From: an uncultured Synechococcales cyanobacterium
GTDB taxonomy: Bacteria > Cyanobacteriota > Cyanobacteriia > Thermosynechococcales > Thermosynechococcaceae
NCBI GenBank assembly: GCA_902806435.1
Contig: CADCWO010000032.1
Coordinates: forward strand, 1-64,000
Direction of reading: 5' to 3'
DNA: 64,000 nucleotides
Part shown: positions 56,240 through 64,000 of the stretch, piece by piece
Layout of the letters: each line of letters opens with the position of its first letter
Position numbering within the stretch: the stretch's first letter is position 1
The notes under the pieces: generated by a model
What the model saw: the letters and a program-made list of their open reading frames with translations, nothing else
Told to the model about the DNA's origin: nothing
The model's database searches: none
Made by a program: the position numbers and the translations under genes

Positions 56240-56341
56240 GTGACGTTAGTAGCAAATAGGTGCGGTGAGCCTTAGCATTTTTGAGCTAGTCTTAACCTCT
56301 AAAAGATAGATAAAGATAGAAACTGATGGTTCTCTAGGCGG

Positions 56342-57124
56342 CTAGCCTGGCAGTTGAAATAACCGACGGGCATTCTGTGTCGTCTGTTCTGCTAGGGTTT
56401 CAAGAGGTACCTGGCGCAACTGAGCCATATACTCTGCTGTGTGTCGCACATAAGCGGGTTCATTTCGACGTTGCTTACGCTTGGGCACTGGCGCTAAAAA
56501 AGGACAATCTGTCTCCACTAGCAAGCGATCACTGGGGACCGTGGCCGCTGATGCTTGCACTTGGTTGGCGTTCTTAAAAGTGACAATGCCACTGAAGCTG
56601 ATGTAGAACCCTAAAGCTAAAAACCAGCCAGTTTCTTCTGGGGTTCCACTCCAGCAATGCATTACACCAGCTACAGGCCCATAGGTTCGATTGAACTTTT
56701 GCAGCTGCTCTGCCAGCTCCAAAGCAGCATCCCGACAGTGAATAATCACGGGTAGGTTTAGTTGTCGGGCGATCGCTAGTTGCGCTGCCAAGACCTCAAA
56801 TTGCTGGTCTCGGTTCTCAGCCCTGTAAAAGTCTAGGCCGATTTCACCAATCGCCACAACTTTTGGATCAGACTGTGCCAACGTCAAAATCTGATTGGTA
56901 TAGTCGCCAGTCCACTGCTGCGCATCTAGAGGATGTAAGCCAACAGAAAAAAATAGCTCTGGAAATCGATCTGCTAAAGCCTGAATAGCCAAGAATTCCC
57001 CCGGTTCTACACAAGAGTGAACCAGCTGGACAACTTCTGCTTCACGCCAGCGCCGAGCTACGTCATCTAAATCGGGCTCGAATGTATCAAAATTGAGATG
57101 AACGTGGGTGTCGATCAGCTGCAT
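56342..57124 (-). CDS. tatD: TatD family metal-dependent hydrolase
   Basis: This 260-residue TIM-barrel hydrolase has the metal-binding pair in [11 protein letters not shown] and a bridging Glu in [16 protein letters not shown]. His residues lie in VIIHCRDAA and GVMHCWSGT, and the final Asp is in [11 protein letters not shown]. TatD proteins are 3'-5' DNA exonucleases with possible roles in DNA repair. The gene follows rpsT by 73 bases and precedes rpoB, an order seen in many cyanobacteria. Confidence 0.94.
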   Translation of the reverse strand: MQLIDTHVHLNFDTFEPDLDDVARRWREAEVVQLVHSCVEPGEFLAIQALADRFPELFFSVGLHPLDAQQWTGDYTNQILTLAQSDPKVVAIGEIGLDFYRAENRDQQFEVLAAQLAIARQLNLPVIIHCRDAALELAEQLQKFNRTYGPVAGVMHCWSGTPEETGWFLALGFYISFSGIVTFKNANQVQASAATVPSDRLLVETDCPFLAPVPKRKQRRNEPAYVRHTAEYMAQLRQVPLETLAEQTTQNARRLFQLPG

Positions 57125-57197
57125 CTAATACAGAACTACCATAAACCTGCTGCCACCATCGCCTCGATGCCTAAACTTAACTCAAAGTTAGGAAAGG

Positions 57198-57491
57198 TTA
57201 GGAAGCTACGACCTGCTGCTTTAACGCCCGGGCCAGTTGGGATTTTTTGCGGGCACCATTGTTGGGATGCAGAACCCCCCGTTTCACAGCTTTATCAATT
57301 TTGCTGTAGGCAGCATTTATCCGCTGTTGGACTTCTTGCATTGCCTCCGGACTGGGGGCTGCTGCATAACCGTTTAAAGTTTCATGGTACTTCTTCGTCA
57401 AAGTTTTTACCGCTGACTTATAGGCTTTGTTCCGTAAGCGGTTACGTTCACCGATTTCGACGCGCTTGATGGCAGACTTTATATTAGCCAC
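57198..57491 (-). CDS. rpsT: 30S ribosomal protein S20
   Basis: The 97-residue protein is S20, starting [35 protein letters not shown], with the rest of the helical bundle ([35 protein letters not shown]). S20 binds 16S rRNA helices 9 and 44. It is divergent from hisD with a 168-base gap and heads the rpsT-tatD-rpo run. Confidence 0.96.
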   Translation of the reverse strand: MANIKSAIKRVEIGERNRLRNKAYKSAVKTLTKKYHETLNGYAAAPSPEAMQEVQQRINAAYSKIDKAVKRGVLHPNNGARKKSQLARALKQQVVAS

Positions 57492-57659
57492 AGTTAGTCC
57501 TAGACAGTTTTTTTCACAAATTTCCAGAAAACTATCATAGCACCTGTGTTTTCAAGTAGCTCTGATTTGGAAAAATCCAGGTTAAGCTATGAAACAAGGG
57601 AATCGGTTCCTGTGAGCCGACTCTTGCATAGGTAATTTCGAGTTGGCATTCTAGACTTC

Positions 57660-58961
57660 ATGCTGCGAATTATTACCCAACGGGCCGAGGCACAAACTGA
57701 GTTACGTCGCATTTGCGATCGCACTCATGATGACCAAGTGGTTCACAAGGAAGCAACGGTGCGGGAAGTTCTCCAGATGGTCAAGCGTCAGGGAGACCGG
57801 GCATTGTTACACTACACAGCTGAGTTTGACCAGCAAACTTTAGCCCCAGAAGAATTGCGCGTCAGCGGCTCGGAACTGGATGCTGCCTACCAGCAAGTTT
57901 CCCAAGAGCTCTTAGAGGCGATCCGGCTGGCTCGGCAGCAAATTGAAGCCTTTCACCGCCAGCGTGTCCCAAAAAGCTGGGTGCAGTTTGGGGAAGATGA
58001 GGTTGTGCTGGGCAAGCGGTACACCTCAGTCGACCGGGCCGGGCTTTACATTCCAGGGGGGCGGGCTGCCTACCCCAGCACCGTATTGATGAATGCTGTG
58101 CCAGCCGTCATCGCGGGGGTGCCCCGGATTGTCATGGTGACACCGCCCGGTCCCGCTAAGACGGTTAATCCGGCGGTGCTAGTTGCCGCCCAGGAAGCGG
58201 GAGTGGAAGAGATTTATCGGGTAGGTGGGGCGCAAGCGATTGCTGCTTTGGCCTACGGCACAGAGACCTTACCAAAAGTAGATGTGATTACTGGGCCTGG
58301 AAATATCTACGTCACCCTGGCAAAAAAGCTGGTCTACGGCACGGTAGGCATTGATTCCCTTGCCGGTCCCTCGGAGGTCCTGGTGATTGCCGACCATAAT
58401 GCCAATCCAGTTTATGTCGCCGCTGATCTACTAGCGCAAGCGGAACATGATCCAATGGCGGCGGCCATTCTGCTGACTACGGATCCTAGCCTAGCGACTA
58501 AAGTACTAGCTGAGGTGGAGCAGCAATTGCAAAACCACCCACGCCGCATCCTGACAGAAAAGGCGATCGCCCATTATGGTTTGGTGGTGGTGGTGGATTC
58601 GCTCCAGGTGGCGGCAGAACTCTCTAACGAGTTCGCTCCAGAGCACTTAGAGTTAGAAGTGAGCGACCCCTGGGCTTTGCTGGAAAGCATTCGCCATGCT
58701 GGGGCGATTTTTCTGGGTTCCTCAACCCCGGAAGCTGTCGGGGATTATTTGGCTGGACCAAACCATACCCTACCCACCTCTGGCTCTGCCCGTTATGCCT
58801 CAGCGCTAGGAGTCGAAACCTTTATGAAGCATTCCAGCTTGATCCAGTACTCACCGGCAGCTTTACAAAAAGTCGGCAGTGCGATCGAAGTGCTGGGCCA
58901 GGCGGAGGGTCTCCACTCTCATCGAGATTCGATTCGGTTCAGAACGCAACCGGAGGCGTAG
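57660..58961 (+). CDS. hisD: Histidinol dehydrogenase
   Basis: This 433-residue zinc enzyme performs the last two oxidations of histidine synthesis (histidinol to histidine) with NAD+. Motifs include YIPGGRAAYPSTVLMNAVPA, IYRVGGAQAIAALAYGT, VDVITGPGNIYV, IDSLAGPSEVLVIAD, and the active-site FAPEHLELEV (catalytic Glu-His). Zinc ligands are expected in LAQAEHDPMAAA and in GPNHTLPTSG. Cyanobacterial his genes are usually scattered, as here. Confidence 0.96.
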   Translation: MLRIITQRAEAQTELRRICDRTHDDQVVHKEATVREVLQMVKRQGDRALLHYTAEFDQQTLAPEELRVSGSELDAAYQQVSQELLEAIRLARQQIEAFHRQRVPKSWVQFGEDEVVLGKRYTSVDRAGLYIPGGRAAYPSTVLMNAVPAVIAGVPRIVMVTPPGPAKTVNPAVLVAAQEAGVEEIYRVGGAQAIAALAYGTETLPKVDVITGPGNIYVTLAKKLVYGTVGIDSLAGPSEVLVIADHNANPVYVAADLLAQAEHDPMAAAILLTTDPSLATKVLAEVEQQLQNHPRRILTEKAIAHYGLVVVVDSLQVAAELSNEFAPEHLELEVSDPWALLESIRHAGAIFLGSSTPEAVGDYLAGPNHTLPTSGSARYASALGVETFMKHSSLIQYSPAALQKVGSAIEVLGQAEGLHSHRDSIRFRTQPEA

Positions 58962-59039
58962 TATTAGTCCCTTTGCGTGTAATCTAGTCTCTAGACCCCA
59001 CCCGTATAGTATTTCTAGCAGGCTTCAGGAGACTACACA

Positions 59040-59462
59040 GTGTTTAAAACGATTCTGGTAGCCCTCGATAGTTCAGAGCTCTCGGAGCGCGTGGTGCGGA
59101 GTCTAGACGAATTTCAGATCCAGCCAGATACTCATGTCATCCTGGCGCATGTGATTCCTCCAGCTGAACCTGGCCTGGAAAAACCGGCTGACCAGCCCCA
59201 GGTTGAGCCAGAAATTAGTTACCAAAAAATTGAAAATCAACTTCAACTTTTCCAAGTGAGCCTAGCCTATCGTAGCGTTCGAGAAATTGTATCGGGAGAC
59301 CCGGCAGAGGAGATCGTGCGACTTGCCAACATCTACCACGCTGACTTAATTATCCTTGGCAGTCGTGGCTTGACTGGCATGGAGCGGATTTTGCAAGGAT
59401 CCGTCAGTAGTCAGGTTGCGGCGGATGCTCCCTGTTCGGTTTTGGTAATTAAGCCCAGTTAG
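59040..59462 (+). CDS. Universal stress protein
   Basis: The 140-residue UspA domain starts with GTG (MFKTILVALDSSELSERVVRS). The ATP-binding motif G-2x-G-9x-G(S/T) is present: GSRGLTGMERILQGSVSSQVAADAPCSVLVI. It therefore probably binds ATP. Usp proteins respond to starvation and oxidative stress, with no specific role known here. An upstream AGGAG (CTTCAGGAGACTACACA) supports the GTG start. It lies 78 bases after hisD on the same strand. Confidence 0.92.
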   Translation: MFKTILVALDSSELSERVVRSLDEFQIQPDTHVILAHVIPPAEPGLEKPADQPQVEPEISYQKIENQLQLFQVSLAYRSVREIVSGDPAEEIVRLANIYHADLIILGSRGLTGMERILQGSVSSQVAADAPCSVLVIKPS

Positions 59463-59484
59463 CAGGACGGTCAACCCAGTCCTA

Positions 59485-59877
59485 CTATTGGGTCAGGTTC
59501 TGTTGCACACTCAAAAACTGGCGGAGGCGGAACAAGCTAAGGGTTTGCCCTAAGTTTAAGGGCAGTAAGGATACGCCCTCTAAGCGTGACTGTACCCAGT
59601 TATCTCCCCAGTACCACTCATGAAAGCCATCAATGCCCTGGCTTAGGAGTAGCCGTAAACAGTTAGCCTCAACCACATCCACCAAATGTTGAATTGCTAC
59701 TGGTCCCAACCAAACTGTAAAGACAAGTCCCGGATGCAGTTGGGTGGGTAAACCTGTTGATAGCCGTTGTGGCAACCATTGCTGCAGGTAATCTGGACGC
59801 GTCAGAGAGTCATGCAGCAACGTTGCTGGGGCCTCGACCTCAATTCGCAATGCACTTTGTTGAAAGCTACCTAGCAT
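59485..59877 (-). CDS. SRPBCC-like (START/polyketide-cyclase fold) protein
   Basis: The 130-residue protein begins with a pattern typical of SRPBCC proteins: ALRIEVEAPATLLHDSLTRPDYLQQWLPQRLS, then a beta-rich core (GLVFTVWLGPVAIQHLVDVVEANCLRLLLSQGIDGFHEWYWGDNWVQSRLEGVSLLPL) and a C-terminal helix. Such proteins bind hydrophobic ligands. The assignment is based on the N-terminal pattern and size and is not certain. It converges on the universal stress gene with a 22-base gap. Confidence 0.68.
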   Translation of the reverse strand: MLGSFQQSALRIEVEAPATLLHDSLTRPDYLQQWLPQRLSTGLPTQLHPGLVFTVWLGPVAIQHLVDVVEANCLRLLLSQGIDGFHEWYWGDNWVQSRLEGVSLLPLNLGQTLSLFRLRQFLSVQQNLTQ

Positions 59878-60025
59878 TACCGTTGCTATCCCGTCAGCAT
59901 CGTCACTATTTAGTATGAGGCCAAACCAGTCAGCAGAGAGGCAATTTCATCACTTTCTCTGCCTCCAGCAGCAGTTCTAATTACAGTAAACTGGAAAAAA
60001 CCTGTTAACAAACGTAATAGTTTGC

Positions 60026-60928
60026 ATGCCTGACCAATTAGTTCGAGCAACAGCAGCAGACGGAGGTATCCGGGCGGTGGGGGTAATTACCACCCGGCTG
60101 ACGCAAGAAGCAAGGCAGCGTCACAAGCTTTCGTACGTCGCAACAGCCGCACTGGGGCGGACAATGGCAGCAGGGCTGCTGTTAGCCTCCGGGATGAAGC
60201 AACCTCAGTCTAGGGTAAACATCCGTGTTAAAGGTGATGGACCTTTAGGCGGTATTTTGATTGACGCTGGTTTGGATGGTACGGTACGGGGCTACGTTGA
60301 TCACCCGGACGTTGAGTTACCTCCCAATGCTAAAGGAAAGCTAGACGTCGGTGGTGCCGTAGGGCGAGACGGCTATCTCTACGTGATTAAAGATGTGGGA
60401 TATGGCTATCCTTCCTCTAGTACGGTGGAGATTGTTTCCGGCGAGATTGGTGATGATGTCACGCACTATCTAGTTAGTTCCGAACAAACCCCTTCTGCTT
60501 TAGTTCTAGGGGTATTTGTTGAAGCTAAGGGCGTCACCGCAGCCGGTGGTATTTTGGTCCAGGTGCTGCCAAAAGCAGCACGTGATGAAGCTTTGGTAGA
60601 GCTGTTAGAGTCACGGGTGTCTGCCCTTTCTGGTTTTACCCCTCTACTACAAGCCAACAAAACTTTGCCAGAAATTTTTGAGCAACTTCTGGGAGATATG
60701 GGTTTAGAGATTTTGTCGCAAACCCAATTACTGCGTTTTCATTGCGGTTGCTCCTTTGACCGGATGTTAGGCGCGCTCAAAATGTTGGGGCAAGCAGAGT
60801 TGCAGGACATGATTGAGAAAGATAATGGTGCCGAGGCAACTTGCCATTTTTGTGGCCAAGTTTATCAGGCTAGTAGCTGGGAACTAGAGCAACTGATTGT
60901 TGATTTGCAAACCGAAACAGGAGGTTAA
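60026..60928 (+). CDS. hslO: Redox-regulated chaperone Hsp33
   Basis: The 300-residue Hsp33 has an N-terminal substrate-binding domain (RATAADGGIRAVGVITTRLTQEARQRHKLSY). Its C-terminal zinc redox switch holds four Cys: CxC in RFHCGCSFDRM and CxxC in TCHFCGQVYQAS. Oxidation releases zinc and activates the chaperone under oxidative stress. The gene is followed after 3 bases by a small membrane-protein gene, suggesting co-transcription. Confidence 0.95.
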   Translation: MPDQLVRATAADGGIRAVGVITTRLTQEARQRHKLSYVATAALGRTMAAGLLLASGMKQPQSRVNIRVKGDGPLGGILIDAGLDGTVRGYVDHPDVELPPNAKGKLDVGGAVGRDGYLYVIKDVGYGYPSSSTVEIVSGEIGDDVTHYLVSSEQTPSALVLGVFVEAKGVTAAGGILVQVLPKAARDEALVELLESRVSALSGFTPLLQANKTLPEIFEQLLGDMGLEILSQTQLLRFHCGCSFDRMLGALKMLGQAELQDMIEKDNGAEATCHFCGQVYQASSWELEQLIVDLQTETGG

Positions 60929-60931
60929 AGC

Positions 60932-61192
60932 ATGATTGTCAAGCTAAATTTCCCGTATGTAGTAATGTTTGGGATTACGTTTACATCGGGATGTCTGGCT
61001 GGCCAGACCGCAGAGCCTACAGCTTGGGTGGTGCCTATTCTGTTAATTGGAGGTGGTTCACTGTATCTTAGCGATCGCGGGTTTAGGCAACTGCAGCGGG
61101 GTTTGCGTCAGTTCAGTTTTTGGTTGGGTCACTCCGATATTGGTCAAGCTAGCCCCAAGCTCCTGAACCTTGTCAACTGGAAAAAATCCTGA
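60932..61192 (+). CDS. Small two-span membrane protein
   Basis: The 86-residue protein has two hydrophobic spans at about 9-24 and 32-47 (VVPILLIGGGSLYL), then a polar C-terminal tail with a Gln/Arg-rich helix (RGFRQLQRGLRQFSFWLG). The family is not recognised. It starts 3 bases after hslO, so it is probably made with Hsp33. Function unknown. Confidence 0.6.
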   Translation: MIVKLNFPYVVMFGITFTSGCLAGQTAEPTAWVVPILLIGGGSLYLSDRGFRQLQRGLRQFSFWLGHSDIGQASPKLLNLVNWKKS

Positions 61193-61313
61193 ATTTCTAG
61201 GCACTGGCTGAGCTCTAGCAAATCGGAATTTGGTAATTGGTCCGTGAAGGCGATAGGATTGCGAAAGCTTATAGGCAAAACTATCCGATGCCCAGGTCCA
61301 GTGTAGGTGTGCA

Positions 61314-63119
61314 ATGACCAAAGACGACGCAGACCAACGCCCACCTCAGGAGGCCAACCTGTTTTCTCAGGCTCCAGCCAGGTTTTTGCACTCATCTCCT
61401 CTAAGTGCGCTGCTTCCAGGCGCTAGGAGCTTCAAGCACCGGATTGGCGGGGTACTAGAAAGGGTACCACTGCCTACTAGTTGGGTGTTTTGGGCAGGTG
61501 TGGGTACGGTTGGTTTTGCTAGTGCGGGTGCGATCGCCATTGCCCTACTACTGCGGATTCCTGGTATACCCAACTGTCCGCGGATTTTCTGGCCGACTGC
61601 CTCTGGTTCCTTACGGCTCTACTGTGCCCAAGTTGCTGCTGACAAGCAAACCTTGGATAACTTGCTAGAGGCGATTGCTTTGGTGAATGGCTTGCCTGCT
61701 AACCATCCACTGCGACCCGACATTAATCGCTTGGTAGAGAAGTGGTCACTGCAAGTTTTGGAGCAAGGGGAGTCAGCGTTTCAGTCCGGTCAATTGAAGC
61801 GGGCGATTGAAATTAGCCATCAGGTACCTAAAAATACCCGCGCTCACCAGCTAGTGCCGCAGCAGATTGATCGCTGGCGTGATCTCTGGGTAAGAGCAGA
61901 AAAAATTTATCAAAAAGCGGAGTCAGCACTACAGCAAGAAAACTGGCGGCGCGCATTCACTCATGCCGTGCATCTGTTGGCGGTGGATAACCGTTATTGG
62001 GAAACCACTCGCTATGAAGAGTTAAATCAGAAAATTCTGGTGGCGCAACAGGATGACAAAAAATTATCTAAAGCCAAGTATTTGTTCCGCCAGGGAGGGC
62101 TAGACAATTTATCTGCAGCGCTACAACTGATTGCGGAACTAAGCCCCAATACCTACTTTCACAAAACCGCCCAAGCCACGCAAACTGACATTTCACGTAA
62201 CTTGTTGGACTTAGCCGCGACAGCTTTGGCTAACCAAAACCTGCAAGAGGCAACTAATATTGCTGGGCGCATACCCACAAGCGTCAGTTTCTGGGCAGAA
62301 GCTCAAGACTTCATGGAGCTAGCTCAGGCGGAGGCTTCGACCTGGTCTGACGACATCTCAGGTCTGGAATCAGCGATTAGCGAGGCGAAGAAACTAGGTA
62401 CGAATCGGCCCCTCTACGAGCGAGCCCAGGAGTTAATTGCTGGGTGGAAACTAGAAATTGCCGCACTGAAAATTTTGAACCCAGCTCGATCCTTAGCCCA
62501 ACAAGGAGATACCAGGAGTTTAAATAGTGCAATTGCCCAGGTGCAAGTGATTCCACCCGGTAACCCTCGCTGGTCAGCAGCCCAACAAGACATTAACCAG
62601 TGGACCCAACAAGTCCAGACTATTGAAGACCAACCAACACTGGATCAAGCGGATCAATTTGCTAGTGTTGGCGACCTAGCATCTTTGAATTCAGCAGTGC
62701 GGACTGCCAGACGAATTGGGCCAGGGCGAGCATTGTACCAAGAAGCCCAATCTAAAATTCAAGACTGGGTAGATCAACTGCAAGCGGCCAAAGCGCAACA
62801 GCAACAAGAGCAGGAATTGCAGCAATTAGATGGCCGTTCTCAGCAGCTGATGCAATCAGGATGGGATTTAGCTGTGCAAGGCACTCCCAAAGCTTTAGCA
62901 TCAGCTATTCAAACTGCAAATCAAGTTTCTAGCTTCTCCTCGCAAAGGGCGGAAGCGGACGCGGCCATTGACCAATGGAGTCAAGAAATACTGGAGATGG
63001 CGCGCCAGCGGGCTAGCTATGACCGGACCGGAGCGATCGCGATCGCCCAGCTAGTTCCCCGCTCTACTAGTGCTTTCGCGGAAGCCCAATCTGACATCCA
63101 GTTGTGGAAGGGCAATTAA
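61314..63119 (+). CDS. Large membrane-anchored protein with repeated helical motifs
   Basis: The 601-residue protein has a basic cytoplasmic N-terminus (about 1-55), a membrane span at about 58-82 (VFWAGVGTVGFASAGAIAIALLL) and a long periplasmic or lumenal part. The latter consists of several degenerate repeats of about 50 residues, with a pattern such as LNSAIAQVQVIPPGNPRWSAAQQDINQW and LNSAVRTARRIGPGRALYQEAQSKIQDW. The repeats look like a TPR/SEL1-type helical array. Similar proteins occur in other cyanobacteria under loose names; the role is unknown. It starts at an ATG at 61314, about 120 bases after the preceding gene. Confidence 0.72.
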   Translation: MTKDDADQRPPQEANLFSQAPARFLHSSPLSALLPGARSFKHRIGGVLERVPLPTSWVFWAGVGTVGFASAGAIAIALLLRIPGIPNCPRIFWPTASGSLRLYCAQVAADKQTLDNLLEAIALVNGLPANHPLRPDINRLVEKWSLQVLEQGESAFQSGQLKRAIEISHQVPKNTRAHQLVPQQIDRWRDLWVRAEKIYQKAESALQQENWRRAFTHAVHLLAVDNRYWETTRYEELNQKILVAQQDDKKLSKAKYLFRQGGLDNLSAALQLIAELSPNTYFHKTAQATQTDISRNLLDLAATALANQNLQEATNIAGRIPTSVSFWAEAQDFMELAQAEASTWSDDISGLESAISEAKKLGTNRPLYERAQELIAGWKLEIAALKILNPARSLAQQGDTRSLNSAIAQVQVIPPGNPRWSAAQQDINQWTQQVQTIEDQPTLDQADQFASVGDLASLNSAVRTARRIGPGRALYQEAQSKIQDWVDQLQAAKAQQQQEQELQQLDGRSQQLMQSGWDLAVQGTPKALASAIQTANQVSSFSSQRAEADAAIDQWSQEILEMARQRASYDRTGAIAIAQLVPRSTSAFAEAQSDIQLWKGN

Positions 63120-63129
63120 GCTGTACTAG

Positions 63130-63447
63130 CTATCCGTAATTTTGAAGCAGCGCCGCCCCCAACACGGTATCGAGTAAGCCTGGAAAAAGAGCATCCAAGT
63201 CTTGACGTCGGAGGGAGTTAAAGTGCTGGGTTCCCTCCCTTCGGCAGTAGAGAACGCCAGACTCCCGTAGCACTCGAAAATGATGGGATAGGGTTGACTT
63301 TGCGATCGGCACCTCTAACGCGGCACAGGTAAGTTCCCCATTTTCCGCCAAGCGCTTCACAATTTCCAGCCGTACGGGGTCACCCAGTGCGTAGAGCACC
63401 CCTGGGAGGGAAATATCATTTCGGTCAGGATGACAAATCAATCTCAT
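63130..63447 (-). CDS. ArsR-family transcriptional repressor
   Basis: The 105-residue winged-helix protein has the ArsR core: LYALGDPVRLEIVKRLAENGELTCAALEVPIAKSTLSHHFRVLRESGVLYCRREGTQHFNSLRRQDLDALFPG. Two cysteines (ELTCAAL and VLYCRRE) could sense a reactive compound or metal, though the classic ArsR CVC is absent. It is divergent from an old-yellow-enzyme gene at 63648, the common arrangement of a repressor and the target it controls. Confidence 0.9.
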   Translation of the reverse strand: MRLICHPDRNDISLPGVLYALGDPVRLEIVKRLAENGELTCAALEVPIAKSTLSHHFRVLRESGVLYCRREGTQHFNSLRRQDLDALFPGLLDTVLGAALLQNYG

Positions 63448-63647
63448 AGTTGCATTATCTCATTTAAAGCTCTATAGTTTACTTATTCGAAAAACTTGAA
63501 CAAGCAAACAAAGCAGTTCAGTCAAGCGGTCAAACAGAAACATTACAGGTCTTTGTCTGCCTATTTGATTGCCACCCGTAGCTGTTAGGCTCCGGCTAAC
63601 TCGCAAACTTTTTACATAAAAAAACTCACACGTTTAAGGAAGACCAG

Positions 63648-64000
63648 ATGAATACTGCTGAGCATCTTCTTTCGCCGATCCAAGTTGGCCCTTACATACT
63701 GCGGAACCGGATGGTGATGGCACCTCTGACCCGCAATCGTGCTGGAGCCGGAAATGTTCCAGGGCCAATAAATGTAATCTACTATACCCAACGAGCTTCG
63801 GCTGGGCTACTGATTACCGAAGCGGCGCAAGTTTCCCCTCAGGGGATTGGCTATCCAGCGACGCCGGGTATTCATTCCCCAGAACAGGTGGCAGGATGGC
63901 GGCTAGTGACTGATGCTGTACATGAACAGGGAGGGCGCATCTTTCTCCAGCTCTGGCATGTCGGACGGATCTCCCATCCGTCGCTTCAGGAGGATGGTGC
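63648..64000 (+). CDS. Old yellow enzyme family ene-reductase (NemA-like), 5' part
   Basis: The frame starts at ATG 63648 after an AGGAAGA site and runs off the window edge. It encodes the FMN-binding N-terminus of OYE: LLSPIQVGPYILRNRMVMAPLTRNRAGAGNVPG, LLITEAAQVSPQGIGYP, HEQGGRIFLQLWHVGRISHPSLQ. The Thr after PL (PLTR) and the Gln of FLQLWH are the usual FMN contacts. OYEs reduce activated C=C bonds with NADPH and often act in detoxification of electrophiles such as N-ethylmaleimide. The divergent arsR-type gene is its likely regulator. Confidence 0.92.
   Translation, partial: MNTAEHLLSPIQVGPYILRNRMVMAPLTRNRAGAGNVPGPINVIYYTQRASAGLLITEAAQVSPQGIGYPATPGIHSPEQVAGWRLVTDAVHEQGGRIFLQLWHVGRISHPSLQEDG

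Overview
The window is cyanobacterial chromosome. It carries the 3' end of psbA (photosystem II D1), chlD (Mg-chelatase), a high-light-inducible protein, ycf51, narM, a CruA-type lycopene cyclase, vipp1/IM30 and glgA. The RNA polymerase beta' subunit is split into rpoC1 and rpoC2, which is diagnostic for the phylum. GCGATCGC (HIP1) octamers are scattered throughout. Base composition is near 50% GC. No tRNA, rRNA or CRISPR array was recognised. I cannot fix the genus.

Layout. 0-3 kb: psbA end with a strong terminator, a small membrane protein, a GldA-like dehydrogenase, ycf51 and sufU. 3.1-5.5 kb: an IS630 element sits against the 3' part of a broken corA, followed by ydcF with a stop near its apparent start. 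5.5-16.7 kb: M1 aminopeptidase with HEAT repeats, rpsD, yidD, a DUF3768 protein, chlD, an M20 amidohydrolase, a DUF1400 protein and a DapL-like aminotransferase. 16.8-22.2 kb: tandem vipp1/pspA genes, a SPOR protein and cruA. 22.3-31.3 kb: a decayed gene, glgA, narM, a small Rieske protein, a rhodanese, lspA-bioY-bioB, an SDR and a decayed FMN reductase. 31.5-42.5 kb: hli, transposase and kinase remnants, three response regulators and two sensor kinases (one frameshifted), a monothiol glutaredoxin-like protein and an IS982 element. 43-46.4 kb: an envelope redox cluster. 46.6-57.5 kb: the rpsT-tatD-rpoB-rpoC1-rpoC2 block on the minus strand. 57.6-64 kb: hisD, a universal stress protein, hslO, a large repeat protein, and an arsR divergent from an old-yellow-enzyme gene cut by the window edge.

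The most interesting part is 40.4-46.4 kb. A sensor kinase and OmpR-type regulator lie divergent from a secreted methionine-rich protein. That protein is followed by a cytochrome b, an MsrP/YedY-like molybdopterin oxidoreductase, a TlpA-like thioredoxin and a CcdA-like electron carrier. Two copies of the same direct repeat, TTTAATCT-N3-TTTAATCT, lie in the two intergenic regions of this block. I infer a locally regulated envelope thiol/methionine repair or metal-redox system, possibly a cyanobacterial counterpart of the MsrP/Met-rich-peptide systems known in proteobacteria. The second notable point is a degenerate paralogue of the regulator at 33.3-34.1 kb. It has lost its phospho-acceptor Asp, yet its DNA-binding domain is almost identical in nucleotide sequence to that of the intact regulator. 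The 32.6-34 kb segment looks like a decayed partial duplicate of the 37.7-41 kb segment.
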